Shown here: in pieces, positions 25,636-36,366 of the stretch | How the letters are laid out: the number at the start of each line of letters is the position of its first letter | Numbering within the stretch: position 1 is the first letter of the stretch | Source of the DNA: Mytilus trossulus | Taxonomy: Eukaryota > Mollusca > Bivalvia > Mytilida > Mytilidae | Assembly: GCF_036588685.1 (NCBI RefSeq) | Contig: NC_086383.1 | Location: 63,005,448-63,069,447, forward strand | Direction of reading: 5' to 3' | DNA length: 64,000 bases | Program-made: the position numbers and the translations under genes | The notes under the pieces: generated by a model | The model's input: only the letters and a program-made list of their open reading frames with translations | Database searches by the model: none | What the model was told of the DNA's origin: nothing

Positions 25636-26703
25636 TGCAAAATTTTATTGCAGTTAATTTGATACTAATTATATTCGTGTAACTCCAAACAGCAAGTTCG
25701 TTTTAACTGGTCCATAGTATTACATCTTTTTTGCATACTGCAACTAGTTGTGTTTATTTCCTAAGTATAGTAACACAGCTACATTTTGTACAATGTCAAA
25801 TTCATCATGGATCACTTTTCCTATATACAGAGGTTCATTAAGGGATGATAATAAGTTTGAAGTTGAATTTACAATTTAAATAAGCTATATATATATATAT
25901 ATACATATCAATGTATTTATTAAACAATATAATGTCAATGTCAGAAAACAAATCCATAGAACCTCGCCCCTCCCCACTTTTTCAGCCAAATTAAAGCTTA
26001 TATTTTTCTGACATTGACCTGATATTGTATGTATATCCCATGTTTCACTTTTGTCACGTGTCAGATGCAACACGGCTTTATAAGAATACCATAATCTATC
26101 ATTTTATGCTGTCATATTTCATTATAATGGATCTAGGTGCTGTTCTCGTGTGAAGACAAAATGTCAAGTTAACCATATGCATAGTGAAGTCATTGATGAT
26201 ATAAACCTTAATTGTCTGTAAACAATTACTTTATTTTTCATTCTGTTTTCTAGCTTGCCATAAAATGAGTTTTCTCTTTACTGATTATATCTATTTAATT
26301 CGCTTTCTATGATTTTTTCATGATATTTTACCGTGCTAAAGTCAGTTTTAAAAACAGTCTTCTTTTCATTCTGTGTGTACTGTTCAAACTATCATACGAA
26401 TTTAGAATAGCGATTGAAAATTTATGCTTTCCCTAAGCTGTGTCCGATTGTTGTCATATTGACGTAAAACGTATATTTATTTCTCGATTTATCCTTTTTC
26501 TGACGTGTTGGTTATTTTTATCTAATCAATGTATAGTTTATTTTATCTAAGTTTTTCATTGGTCGAAATTTCTTGCTTTCATCTGTCGATTACGATTATA
26601 ACGTCATGAAAACAGCGATTATGTCTGATGACGTCACGAATAAAGATCTTTTGGCAGGTCGTTCGAAAAGAAGGATTAAGATTGTCAATAATCATTAGAG
26701 AAA

Positions 26704-26880
26704 CAGATTCCACCACCACATCTCGTGCAATACGATATATATCCACACTCGACAGTTAAATTTTAAATATTTAATACGCTCGGTGAGCCTTGCATTTTAA
26801 AGATTAAAAATCTAACTGTTTCGAGTCAACAGTCAAGTGGATAAATATCGTATCACACTCGATGCAGTGGTAGAATCCAT
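26704..26880 (+). mobile_element. Palindromic MITE, copy 2
   Basis: The left end, 'gattccaccaccacatctcg' followed by 'tgcaatacgatat', is inverted at the right end as 'gtatcacactcgatgcagtggtagaatcc'. Inner blocks 'atatccac..gacagtt' and 'aactgtttcg..gtggataaat' also pair. It is related in opposite orientation to 12755-12920. It lies in an intron of the EGF gene. Confidence 0.7.
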
Positions 26881-27137
26881 AAAAAAAACAGTGAATATTT
26901 TCACACAAGAATTTTCAATAAATATAATTACTATCGTTGGATAATCACTGCAACTTGTCCTTATTAATCCTGCGCTTAATATGGAATTAAGATGTTCATT
27001 CTGTTCGACTCTTTGAAATATTCGGTTTAAAAACGAATGTCGATTTTCCTGATTGATTGGTAATTGTGTTGTATTTTCTTGTTCGACAATCTCATTTTTA
27101 TTGTTTCATTACTATCATCCTATCTGTTATATTTTAG

Positions 27138-27256
27138 AATTAATATCTGAATGTTCACTTGGTGGAGGAACATGTTTCAAGCTTGCTAGTTGCGGTGGAC
27201 CCCATAGCACTGGCGGCTGCAGTCATAGTTTAAATGATGTTTGTTGTTTTGACGCG
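27138..27256 (+). CDS. Six-cysteine, beta-defensin-spaced exon
   Basis: The exon follows 'ttatattttag' and ends before GTAACT. It enters in phase 1 (G|AA = Glu) and leaves in phase 0. It encodes E-L-I-S-ECSLGGGTCFKLASCGG, then P-H-S-T-GGCSHSLNDVCCFDA. Cysteine spacing is C-x6-C-x5-C-x8-C-x7-C-C, close to vertebrate beta-defensins and the C-terminal domain of big defensins (C-x6-C-x3to5-C-x8to10-C-x6to7-CC). The GG before the second cysteine also fits. It is not cationic (few Lys/Arg), so antimicrobial activity cannot be assumed. A short clip-like disulfide domain is an alternative. Confidence 0.7.
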
Positions 27257-27439
27257 GTAACTATACATGTGTGTGCGACATCTTTCAATCATATTGTAGA
27301 CTTAATTATATAATCGAAACAAAATAATCAGTTCCAATTTTATTGCAGCTAAGTGACAATTAATTGATGTCATCAATTCAAACCGTATTCACAAAATGCT
27401 GATTACCACCAAAAGGAACATAAAGTTAGGTAAAAATCA

Positions 27440-27684
27440 CACGTTTCTTCACCAGCCCAGTATAAATTTCCTGTTTACAAAACTTTTATTTTTTCTAAAA
27501 ACTAATGATTTTCTTATCCCAGGCATCGATCATCTTAGCCGTATTTGGCGCAACTTTTTCAACATTTGGGTCCTCAATGCTCTTCGACATATCCTCTTTG
27601 ATTTTAGTGTCACTGATGACTCTTATGTAGACGAAACGCGCGTCTGACGAATTAAATTATAATCCTGGTATCTTTAATAACTTT
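27440..27684 (-). repeat. GACGAAACGCGCGTCT-family repeat
   Basis: It runs from 'caccagccca' through 'aaatttcctgtttacaaaac', 'tttcttatcccaggcatcga', 'gtcctcaatgctcttcgaca', 'gtcactgatgactcttatg' and 'tagacgaaacgcgcgtctga' to 'aatcctggtatctttaataa'. It lies in the last intron of the EGF gene. Confidence 0.85.
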
Positions 27685-28044
27685 ACACTAAATATATCTC
27701 GACTTATCATCACTTGCCACAATTACATTCGAAATCTGAAGTTAATGTTTTATGAGTGTCGTCATTTTAAAATAAACGATTTGGAAAGGTTGTTTTAAAC
27801 AAACATGACGATTAAAAAATCATGAAAATGGAACATCAAATTTTAACAAAAATAACGGAAATAAATTCACATCGCTTTTATGTTTATTTTTTGTCAAATG
27901 GATAATTATTCATTTCAAAACTTATTTCCTATGTGAGTGGCTATAAAATGTCAAATGTCTTACTAACATTACAAAGTTGATCAATAATACTCAAATATAG
28001 CTTTTGGAACAATTTCCCACATCAAAACCTCCATATAAACGTTT

Positions 28045-28779
28045 AAAAGAGGGACGAAAGATACCAAAGGGACAGGCAAACTCATAAATCTAAAACAAAC
28101 TGACAACGCCATGGCTAAAAATGAAAAACACAAACAGAAAAAATACAGTACACATGACACGACATAGAAAACTAAAGAATAAACAACACGAACCCCACCA
28201 AAAACTAGGGGTGATCTCAGGTGCTCCGGAAGGGTAAGCAGATCCTTTTCCACATGCGGCACCCGTCGTGTTGCTTATGTGATTACAAATCCGGTAAATA
28301 GTCTAATTCGGTAGGTCAAATTCATGAAAGGGAAGGAGATTGTAGTTACGACGTAAGGGACATATCCGATATCATTTGTGTAACGGTTATTCCATAACGG
28401 TCAACCAACTGATGGCGTCAACTCGGGATGATTTCAACTTCACCATTTGGAACTCTTGGTTTAATAGTTTCTTTGTGAGCAGTAACCCTCTATCAAGAAA
28501 ATCATGATAAGAAATGCAAGCACAGGAATATCGTACCAATTGGGAGATATATACCCCGTATGCAAGTGCTGCTGGAATGTTGCTACTTAGAAATGGAAAG
28601 TTCACAATTGGAAGGCTGAAATCATCTCTTTTGTCGTAAAGTTTTGTCTTCAACCGACCCTTGTTGTCAATTTCTAGATGTAAGTCAAGATATGAAGCCG
28701 ATTTTACTGTATCTGTAGTATCCTTTATCTCCAATTCGATGGGATAGATGCGTTCCACATAGTCATCAAATTTTGAATT
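28045..28779 (-). mobile_element. Retroelement copy B, 5'-truncated, with occupied target site
   Basis: Same family as copy A, starting 'aaaagagggacgaaagatac' and ending at 'catcaaattttgaatt', exactly where its alignment to copy A (about 23573) stops. A minus-strand RT remnant (28387-28758) begins MERIYPIELEIKDTTD and has a deletion and frameshift near its end. The flanking host sequence is duplicated at about 29035-29145 without the element, giving an empty site ('ataaacgttaaaactttatacg') to compare. Confidence 0.85.
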
Positions 28780-28904
28780 TTAACCTTTATACGGAGTTCA
28801 ATACAAATGTGATATGTTTATGTTGATTCATAAAAACTGGATCATTATTATAAGATCTACAAGGATTTTTTTAAAAACAAAATTCTAAAATTGATCCCTA
28901 AAAA

Positions 28905-29005
28905 GAGGGGTAAACGATACCAGAGGGTCAGTCAAAGTCATAAATCGAAAATAAACTGACCACGTCGTGGCTAAAAATGAAAAAAACAAACAGACATATA
29001 ATGAT
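28905..29005 (-). repeat. Retroelement 3'-end fragment, decayed
   Basis: 'aaaagaggggtaaacgatac', 'cagagggtcagtcaaagtca', 'aaactgaccacgtcgtggct' and 'aaaaatgaaaaaaacaaaca' match the 3' terminal part of the RT element with many changes. It lies 120 bp beyond copy B. Confidence 0.75.
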
Positions 29006-29165
29006 AATGGTTATTAAACGTGTCAAATATATAACTAATACCTAAAATATAGCTTTTGAAACAAAATCTCAATATAAACGTTAAAACTTTATACGAAGCT
29101 CTATACAAATGTGATATGTTTATGTTGATTCATAACACACTGAATCATTATTATTTCGTTTGCAG

Positions 29166-29465
29166 TCATATGGCAGGGATGGGGTGTGGCCTGGATACTA
29201 CGTACATAATGGTGTTCAATACCCCTGGTCGATGTCAATACAGTTTGATGCAAATTCAATAACCGGAGGAGGATCTGATAGTGTTGGCACATTTACCATA
29301 AACGGATCTTGGGATCCATTGTCGAAGGATATAAATTTTGTGAAAGCTTATACTTCTCATACTGTATCTTACACTGGTCAAGTTACAGCTGACGTGTGTA
29401 CAATGTATGGTCAGTATCAAGTAGGAAGTACGACTGGGGCTTTTAACATGACAATTTGTACTTGA
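29166..29465 (+). CDS. C-terminal exon of EGF/defensin-like gene
   Basis: The exon follows 'tttcgtttgcag', enters in phase 0 and encodes 99 residues before TGA (29463-29465). It starts SYGRDGVWPGYYVHNGVQYP and contains SITGGGSDSVGTFTINGSWD. The G-W/Y-rich start and the 'I-x-G-x-G-x-D-x-x-G-x-F-x-I-x-G' pattern suggest a compact beta-rich domain that I know only as a recurring motif in uncharacterised proteins. Two cysteines (V-C-T-M and I-C-T) could form one disulfide. No transmembrane segment, so the product is probably secreted. A possible ATTAAA polyadenylation signal is at 29722. Confidence 0.8.
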   Translation, partial: SYGRDGVWPGYYVHNGVQYPWSMSIQFDANSITGGGSDSVGTFTINGSWDPLSKDINFVKAYTSHTVSYTGQVTADVCTMYGQYQVGSTTGAFNMTICT

Positions 29466-29929
29466 ACGTTTTCAAGTTTGTTTGTTGTTATTTTTTTGCT
29501 AATATTTAGCTAATCACATGTGTTTTAGCATTTGATTTTGATATCTGAGTATGTTAAGGTATGATTATTTAATTGATGTACAAATTCCAATCGTGCATAT
29601 TACATGTATATTTAGGAAAAAGAGTTAGGAAAGAGCATATATGTAGATTTAAGTTTGACATTTTTCCCCTAACCATTCTATCAATACGTAATTTTTTTTT
29701 ACTTTCTTTCAAACTAAGATAATTAAAATTTACGTTTAAGAGTAGGTGTCACATTTTTTTCAGCTTACTAAAGGAATATTGCACGAGGGGTGACATTTGT
29801 TGACTAGAAACTGTTCACGCGATATCCATTGTGTAGCACCAGTGTTTACCCTTAGTATTGAGCAACCTCAAGTTTTTTGTTAAGGGAAGTTTCATCATCA
29901 GTAGTATGCGAATGAATATTTTTAAGTCA

Positions 29930-30215
29930 CACCTAGGGGCTTTATGTTTTGTTCGGCCTATGCGTCCGTTCATCCGTTCGTTCGCCTATCCTACTTCAGG
30001 TTAAGGGGATCGTTAAGGTTTTAGGTCACGGGTAGTTTTTGATGAAGTTGAAGTACAATCAACTTAAAACTTTGTACATATGTTCCCATTGATATGATCC
30101 TTCTAATTCTCATTCCAAATAAAAGTTTTTACCCCAATTTCATAGTACACTCAATATAAAAATGATAGATCAAGAGAGGTATCCGTGTACTATGGACATA
30201 TTCTTGTTTACAATT
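29930..30215. repeat. Bivalve interspersed repeat fragment
   Basis: Blocks 'ccgttcatccgttcgttcgc', 'tagtttttgatgaagttgaa', 'caatcaacttaaaactttgt', 'acatatgttcccattgatat' and 'gtactatggacatattcttg' match a dispersed repeat I recall from many bivalve genomes. It lies just 3' of the EGF gene. Confidence 0.55.
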
Positions 30216-30299
30216 GTATAACTGTCCTTTCTTCTACTTTTAAAAAAAAATCATATCGTTAATATATTTTTTTGTGTCTACTGTACAATTATCCTGAAT

Positions 30300-31840
30300 A
30301 ATGTATGATATAATATATAAAGTGTCGTTCATATACCTTAAATATTTGTTAAAGACTTGATGGCCTGTCGCAGACACTATAGATTTCAAACATCGATAAA
30401 ACGACATGAAAGCAGCATTCAAGCAACAGATGTGACAAACCTCGTTTTTAATGTGTACGTGAAAATACTTTAACCCACTTCTTACATCGACAAGATGGAT
30501 CATAATATCTTTGATGTGTTCATTTGGGTTCCGTATTGAATTTCCCTATTTGGGTATATATCATGTAGGCAGCTTTATTACGTAAATCTCCTATTGTGCG
30601 TTTTACTGTACGACATACAGACTGAGAGGAAATGATTGGTGTACCCTCGAGTTAAGCTTATACTAGTAATTCCAACATACAGTCTTGTATAAAATAACCT
30701 CGTCAATTCATGGATATATAATAAATAACAAATGGCTATGGAAATCCATTAAGGACACAAAATCGGTACATGCACAAAAAAAACACATAAACAAATAATA
30801 TCGCCTTTAAAGTTGTGATCGTCATCTCAAAGTCATAGTGAGGCAATCTTTTTTCAGAAAAATCGGTTTCTTTTGTAATCCAAATAATTTTAGTTGTTCT
30901 TGTATTCCTCTTTTTATGTTACCTAATCAAAACACAACACTGTACACCTTTATTTTACATATTACTCTTTGTTTGGAATGTCGCGTATAAAACATATTTG
31001 CTCAAACAAAAGTTGATTAATACAATGCTTATAGTAGAACAACCCATATGCTCGTTTTGACTACATAAGTATTGTCAATGTCGTCAGAATAAAAAAAAAG
31101 TAACAGTATATAAAATGTTTTTCATAGACATTAAATATGTTAAAAACTGTATGGCCTCTCGCTGACTATACAGCTTTCAAACATTGGTAAAACGACACAA
31201 AAGCAGTATTCAAGCAACAGACGTGACAGACTTCATGTGTAATGTGTACGTGAAAATACTTCAACCCAAATCTGACATCAAAGAGATGGATTCTGGTATC
31301 TATGATGGGTTTATTTGAGTTTCATTTAATACTTCCTTCTTTGAGTATATATCATGTAGGCAGCTTCATTGCGTAGATCTCTTATTTTGAGATTCACTTT
31401 ACGACATTCAGTCTAGAGAGGATAAATGCGCCATATTGGTTTGCCCTCGGGTTCACCTCATATTTACAACATAAAGTCTTGTATTTGTTTAACTCGTCAA
31501 TTCCTGGATAAGCAACAGATAAAAAAGGGGCTATGGTGATCTGATCATTACACACAATTGGTACATGCATAAAATAAAGCGTTTAAAGTTCTTATCGTCA
31601 TTTCACAATCACAGTGAGGAATTCTTTTTTTCTTCAGAAAATCGGTTTCTTTAGTATTTTAGATAACTTTAGTTGTAACCTCAAAAACTACAACACTGTA
31701 CACATGTATTTTACACATTACTCTTTGTTTGGAATGTTGCGCGTATTACAAAATATCTGCTCTAACAAAAGTTGATTAATACAAAGCTTATACAGGAATA
31801 ACCCAGATACTTGTTTTGTCTGGATAAGTCTTACCAATGT
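30300..31840. repeat. Tandem duplication, about 0.76-0.79-kb period
   Basis: Copy 1 (about 30300-31070) and copy 2 (about 31090-31840) align along their length. 'tcatgtaggcagctt' occurs at 30561 and 31352, 'gtgtacgtgaaaatactt' in both, 'cggtttctttt/ag' in both, and 'agttgattaataca' near 31011 and 31770. Divergence is around 20-25% by eye. On the minus strand both copies share a frame ending I-N-Q-L-L-x-E-Q-I ... I-P-N-K-E-stop. Copy 1 has an in-frame stop upstream, so at most one is intact. No recognised product. Confidence 0.75.
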
Positions 31841-32150
31841 CGTAAAAGAAAAACCAATAAAAATAAGAAAAGCATTGAAACCTATAATACTCGGGCCAAC
31901 CATGTTACGGGCAAAAAAATCCTAACTTTTTTTATTGATTTTATTTGTTTATTTGGATATTTAAGTTAACAGAAAATGACCATTATCCTTGACATTTATT
32001 TTCAACATAGGACCCCTTCATTTTAAAAATCATATATCAACGCTTTTCTATTTTTTCCTTTGCGTTACGTGATAGTTTTGTTAATAAACACGATAAGTGT
32101 CACATTTGCAACATGGTCAACCTACAGTTCCGGTGCATCTTGATGAAAAA

Positions 32151-32905
32151 AGTTATCAAAGGTACAAGGATTATAATTTAGTACGCCAGACGCGCGTTTC
32201 GTCTTCATAAGACTCATCAGTGACGCTCATATCAAAATATGTGTAAAGCCAAACTAGTACAAAGTTGAAGAGCATTGCGGATCTAAAATTCCAAAGAGTT
32301 GTGCCAAATACGGCTAAGGAAATATATGCCTGGGATAAGAAAATTCTTAGTTTTTTCGAAAATTAAAAGTTTGGTTAACAGGAAATTTATAAAAATGACC
32401 ACATTATTGATATTCATGTCAACACCGAAGTGTTGACTACTGGGCTTGTGAAACCCTCGGGGACGAAACGTCCACCAGCAGTGGCATCGATCCAGTGGTG
32501 TAAATAGTTAGCAAAGGTACCAGGATTATAATTTAGTACGCCAGACGCGCGTTTCGTCTTCATAAGACTCATCAGTGACGCTCATATCAAAATATGTGTA
32601 AAGCCAAACTAGTACAAAGTTGAAGAGCATTGCGGATCTAAAATTCCAAAGAGTTGTGCCAAATACGGCTAAGGAAATATATGCCTGGGATAAGAAACTT
32701 CTTAGTTTTTCGAAAATTAAAAGTTTGGTTAACAGGAAATTTATAAAAATGACCACATTATTGATATTCATGTCAACACCGAAGTGTTGACTACTGGGCT
32801 GGTGAAACCCTCGGGGACGAAACGTCCACCAGCAGTGGCATCGATCCAGTGGTGTAAATAGTTATCAAAGGTACCAGGATTATAATTTAGTACGCCAGAC
32901 GCGGC
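32151..32905 (+). repeat. GACGAAACGCGCGTCT-family tandem array (2.1 units)
   Basis: Two almost identical units of about 357 bp (32151-32506 and 32507-32862) are followed by the first 43 bp of a third. Each begins 'agttatcaaaggtac.aggat' and carries 'ccagacgcgcgtttcgtctt', 'aagttgaagagcattgcgga', 'gtcaacaccgaagtgttgac' (a perfect hairpin) and 'ccagcagtggcatcgatcca'. High identity between units means a recent duplication. Confidence 0.95.
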
Positions 32906-32920
32906 TATGGATTTTATATA

Positions 32921-33266
32921 AAAAATTTATCACACCGCGATATGGTTTTTTTCACTTGCCAGAAGGCAGCAACCATTTGATTTTCACGGGGGGTTGCTAT
33001 GGGTGTTTTTTTTAAAGTTCGTTTCCAGTTTTTGTAAAAAATAATTTGTTTTTGATTCTGAGGTGAATTGTTTGTTTCAGCCTCAGCTGCCACTATATTT
33101 AATGCTGAAATTGAATTGAAAGAAAAAAATTGTTTTCGACTTGTAGCGAGCGAAAAATAAAATTTGTCCAGAAAAAAAAACATACCCCCCCCCCCCCTCC
33201 GAAAATCAAATGGTTGCTGCCTTTTGGCAAGTGAAAAAAAACATATCGCCGTGTGATAAATTTTTC
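32921..33266. mobile_element. MITE with about 65-bp TIRs
   Basis: The left arm 32921-32985 (aaaaatttatcacaccgcga ... caaccatttgattttc) pairs with the right arm 33201-33266 (gaaaatcaaatggttgctgc ... gataaatttttc) with few mismatches. A poly-C tract (33185-33197) sits beside the right arm. It interrupts the third unit of the 32151-32905 array. No protein. Confidence 0.8.
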
Positions 33267-33269
33267 ATG

Positions 33270-33860
33270 TTTAGAATCCCTTGAAGGATGCAAATTCGTG
33301 AGTGACAACAGGGGTTTACTAACGGACGGACCGACAGCGTGATTGAAGGTAGCATTGTGTTACTATTACCATTTGAAGCCAACCTGATGAAAGGTTATTA
33401 CTCTGAAAAAAAGAAAGTTGTTGCGGGAAAAGAAGAGGTCGGCGTTGCGACATAAAAAAATACCAAGCGACATGTATTTTATCCAAAGCGAGATACGGTA
33501 TCAAATAATGCAGAATGGGTTATAATATCTCAACCATTTATGTCAACGAAGCGTGACTTGATGTTTAGATTATTGCACCCTTTGACGACAATTAGCAAAT
33601 AAACTTAAAAAATTTACCGTCACAAGAAATTTTGTGTTGGCTTAGCTGTCAATCAAAACAATACATTTCCATAACAGGTGAACCATGCCAATTAGGGTTT
33701 TCGGAAATAGTAATCTCAATATTTTTCCCTGTTGCATTGCCTTAAATATAGAGTCAAATTAGAGGCATAAGCGACAATCAAAGCTGAAAGAAGCAGAATA
33801 TTTGATACTTTTAAAATTAATGTCGTTTCAATTTGGGTAGCTATAAGACTATATCTGCTT
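33270..33860. other. Spacer without recognised gene
   Basis: I see no exon or domain here. Short minus-strand frames at 33099-33504 overlap the MITE and show no coding character. Confidence 0.4.
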
Positions 33861-33866
33861 CGAGAT

Positions 33867-34160
33867 AAAAGAGGGACGAAAGATACCAGAGATACCTCAT
33901 AGATTGAAAATAAACTGACAATGCAATGGTCTTAAACAAAAAGACAAACAGACAAATAATAGTCCAGAAGACACAACATAGAAAACTAGGCTAAGCAACA
34001 CGGACCCCACTCAAAACTGGGGGTGATCTCAGGTGCTCGGGAAGGGTACGCAGATCCTGCTCAATATGTGGCACCCGTCGTGGTGCTTATGTTATTACAA
34101 ATCCAGTAAACAGTCTAATTCGGTAGGTCACATTCGTGAAAAGGGAAGGGTATTGTAGAT
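33867..34160 (-). mobile_element. Retroelement copy C, 3'-end only
   Basis: It starts 'aaaagagggacgaaagatac' and ends around 'aaaagggaagggtattgtag', equivalent to the 3' non-RT part of copy A, with a small internal deletion. No RT sequence remains. Confidence 0.85.
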
Positions 34161-35044
34161 AAATCCAGACTACAACAAACTTGAATATATAGTAAAACCG
34201 TGGTTCTAAAGTGATTGATTAGTAACTGGGGCGGATCCAGAAATTTCAAAAAGAGGGTTCCAGAAGAAGAAAAAAAATAAACAATTGGTGTCTCCTCTAG
34301 CGCAATATTCACGTATTTTTTTTTTAATTTTCGAAAAAAAGGTAGAATCTAATCACAGACCCCGACCCCTGGTACATCCACTGAGTAAATTATTTGTAAC
34401 TTTTTATCCGTTGTACATGGTAAGCTTGCATGGTCTGTAGGCAAACTACCGAAATTGATGCGCAGGATTCCATAATTGATGATCCTGACCTTTGTCTTTT
34501 TTAGTTGGTTTTTAAGTTAATTTTCTTTTCTGATTCATAATTTAAAAAAAAATGTATTTAAAATAATATATTATTATTGTTCAGGATAACTCGTCTTTTC
34601 GATTTATCTACCAGTTATTGTGTTTCGAGTCATATAATCACGAGACAAGCGTTGTAAAAGTTATTCAATTTGTTTATTTTAAATTAAACTTGACGCTCAA
34701 AAATGTTTTCGAAGTGTAAAACTTGCCACTAGTTACCAATAAGCCGACTGAAACGGCCAAATCGGATTCAAAAGTCTTAAACATGTTAAATAACTGAGAA
34801 ACAAAAAAATGTTTAGAATTTTTAGTTTTTACAGTTCAATTTTCAAATCACAGGCCGTGCTGTAATGTCTATCAGTTTAGTCTGTTTAAATCACTCACCT
34901 CTTACCACTCAAGAGTTGGATTGAAAAAAAATGAAAAGGAATCGTCCTTTCTTAATTTATCGCAAGGACTGAAATTTGACAAATTGTCTGAAAAGGTTTT
35001 AAATATTGGCTATTTTACCTTGTAAGAACAAAAACAAAATCTTG
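34161..35044. other. Spacer with repeat scraps
   Basis: 'ggggcggatccagaaatttc..aaaagagggttcca' near 34228 matches one end of the small element also seen at 47223-47343. No gene is supported. Confidence 0.4.
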
Positions 35045-35752
35045 CATGGTCGACTTATGCATTTATCGACTTTTCAACATGTCGACCTGTCAACCTAGGC
35101 CTGTTAACCTTTACAAATGTCAACCAGTCGACCTATGCATTTATTGACTTTTCAACATGCCTAGTTGTAAATCTGTTAACCTTTAACCTTTACACTTGTC
35201 AACCTGTCGACCTATGCATTTATGGGAGAGATCTGTTTGCGCCAAAAATGCGTTCTTTTGCGCCACAACATTTTGTCTCCAATGCTACGTTTGCGCCACC
35301 TGTTTTAAAATTACATGGTATCATTTGCACCAAATATAAAACACACTATTGCGCCAATTAGAAGAAAAATTAATTCCCTCCTCCTTTATTTGGACTTGGA
35401 ACTGGCAGTTTACACGGCAAATCGTTCCTTTTCTAAAACCTACTTTCTTCTTTCTGCTGTTGCATGGGTATTTCACAATTTAATGTATGTAGTAGCTTAT
35501 AACTTCACTATATTGACAAAAAGACAAACATTGAAGGATGAAATGCATGAAACAGTTCATAATAATTCCTGTGGAATGCTTTTGCTCCATTACTGGTACG
35601 TCTTGTGGTAAATAGAGTTTATCGACTTTTTAACATGTCGACCTGTCAACCTTCTAACCTTACCACTTGTCAACCTTGAAGACATTTCTAAGGTCAACTT
35701 GTCAACCTTTCTAGTGTAAACCTGTCGACCTGTTACTCTGTTAACTTATGTA
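35045..35752. repeat. Degenerate GTCGACCTGTCAACC repeat, split by insertion
   Basis: Words 'tcgacttttcaacat', 'gtcgacctgtcaacc', 'cctgttaaccttt' and 'cctatgcatttat' recur irregularly in 35045-35222 and again in 35627-35752. Between them, 35223-35626 has different sequence with repeated TTTGCGCCA/TTGCGCCAC words near its left side, as if an element had inserted into the array. Confidence 0.65.
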
Positions 35753-36366
35753 CAAACATGGCTAAGCCGATTTACTTCTTAAATTAAACCGATGGAACGT
35801 TTATCTTAATTGACCCGACCTTTGAGTTATAGTCAGATAGTTGAACTCCTTTCTGTTAGTTCGATAGAATGCCGACCATGCATACCTATTTGTATTCTGA
35901 TATAGTGAGGTCGATAATTCCCACAATCCCAAGAAGACAGAAGACGGATAAAAAGGAATGGAAAATATTGACATTCAAATACCAAAAGCGTTTGTGGTAA
36001 ATTCTTTTTCTGTAAATGTGGGTTTTTTTTCTATTTTTTGTACACTTTTTACTTTCGTTCAGCTAAATAAATGTCTATTGTTTTTGATAAGGATGCAACC
36101 AATTTATTTTTAGGGGAGGGGTGCATGGACAAACTTTTAAGGCGAAATTTCGATTGAGCCTATTTTGTCCAAGCTTGCCAACATTTTTCTTAACTCCAAT
36201 AATCTTGTTTTGCGGCCATTTTTTGGTTCTGCCTTTCGATTTTGTAAACACTCTTTCAAAATTGATTTCATCATAAATTCGGAGGTCCTGCCTATTTATT
36301 TTTCAATTTGATCTAGGCCCCTCTCAGATAGATATGACTGTTATGAAAAAGCCTATGTTTAACGCA

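Noticed and set aside
27138..27256. Calling the exon a true antimicrobial defensin
   Set aside because: Only cysteine spacing supports it; the module is not cationic and is embedded in a larger protein, so I describe it as beta-defensin-like spacing.
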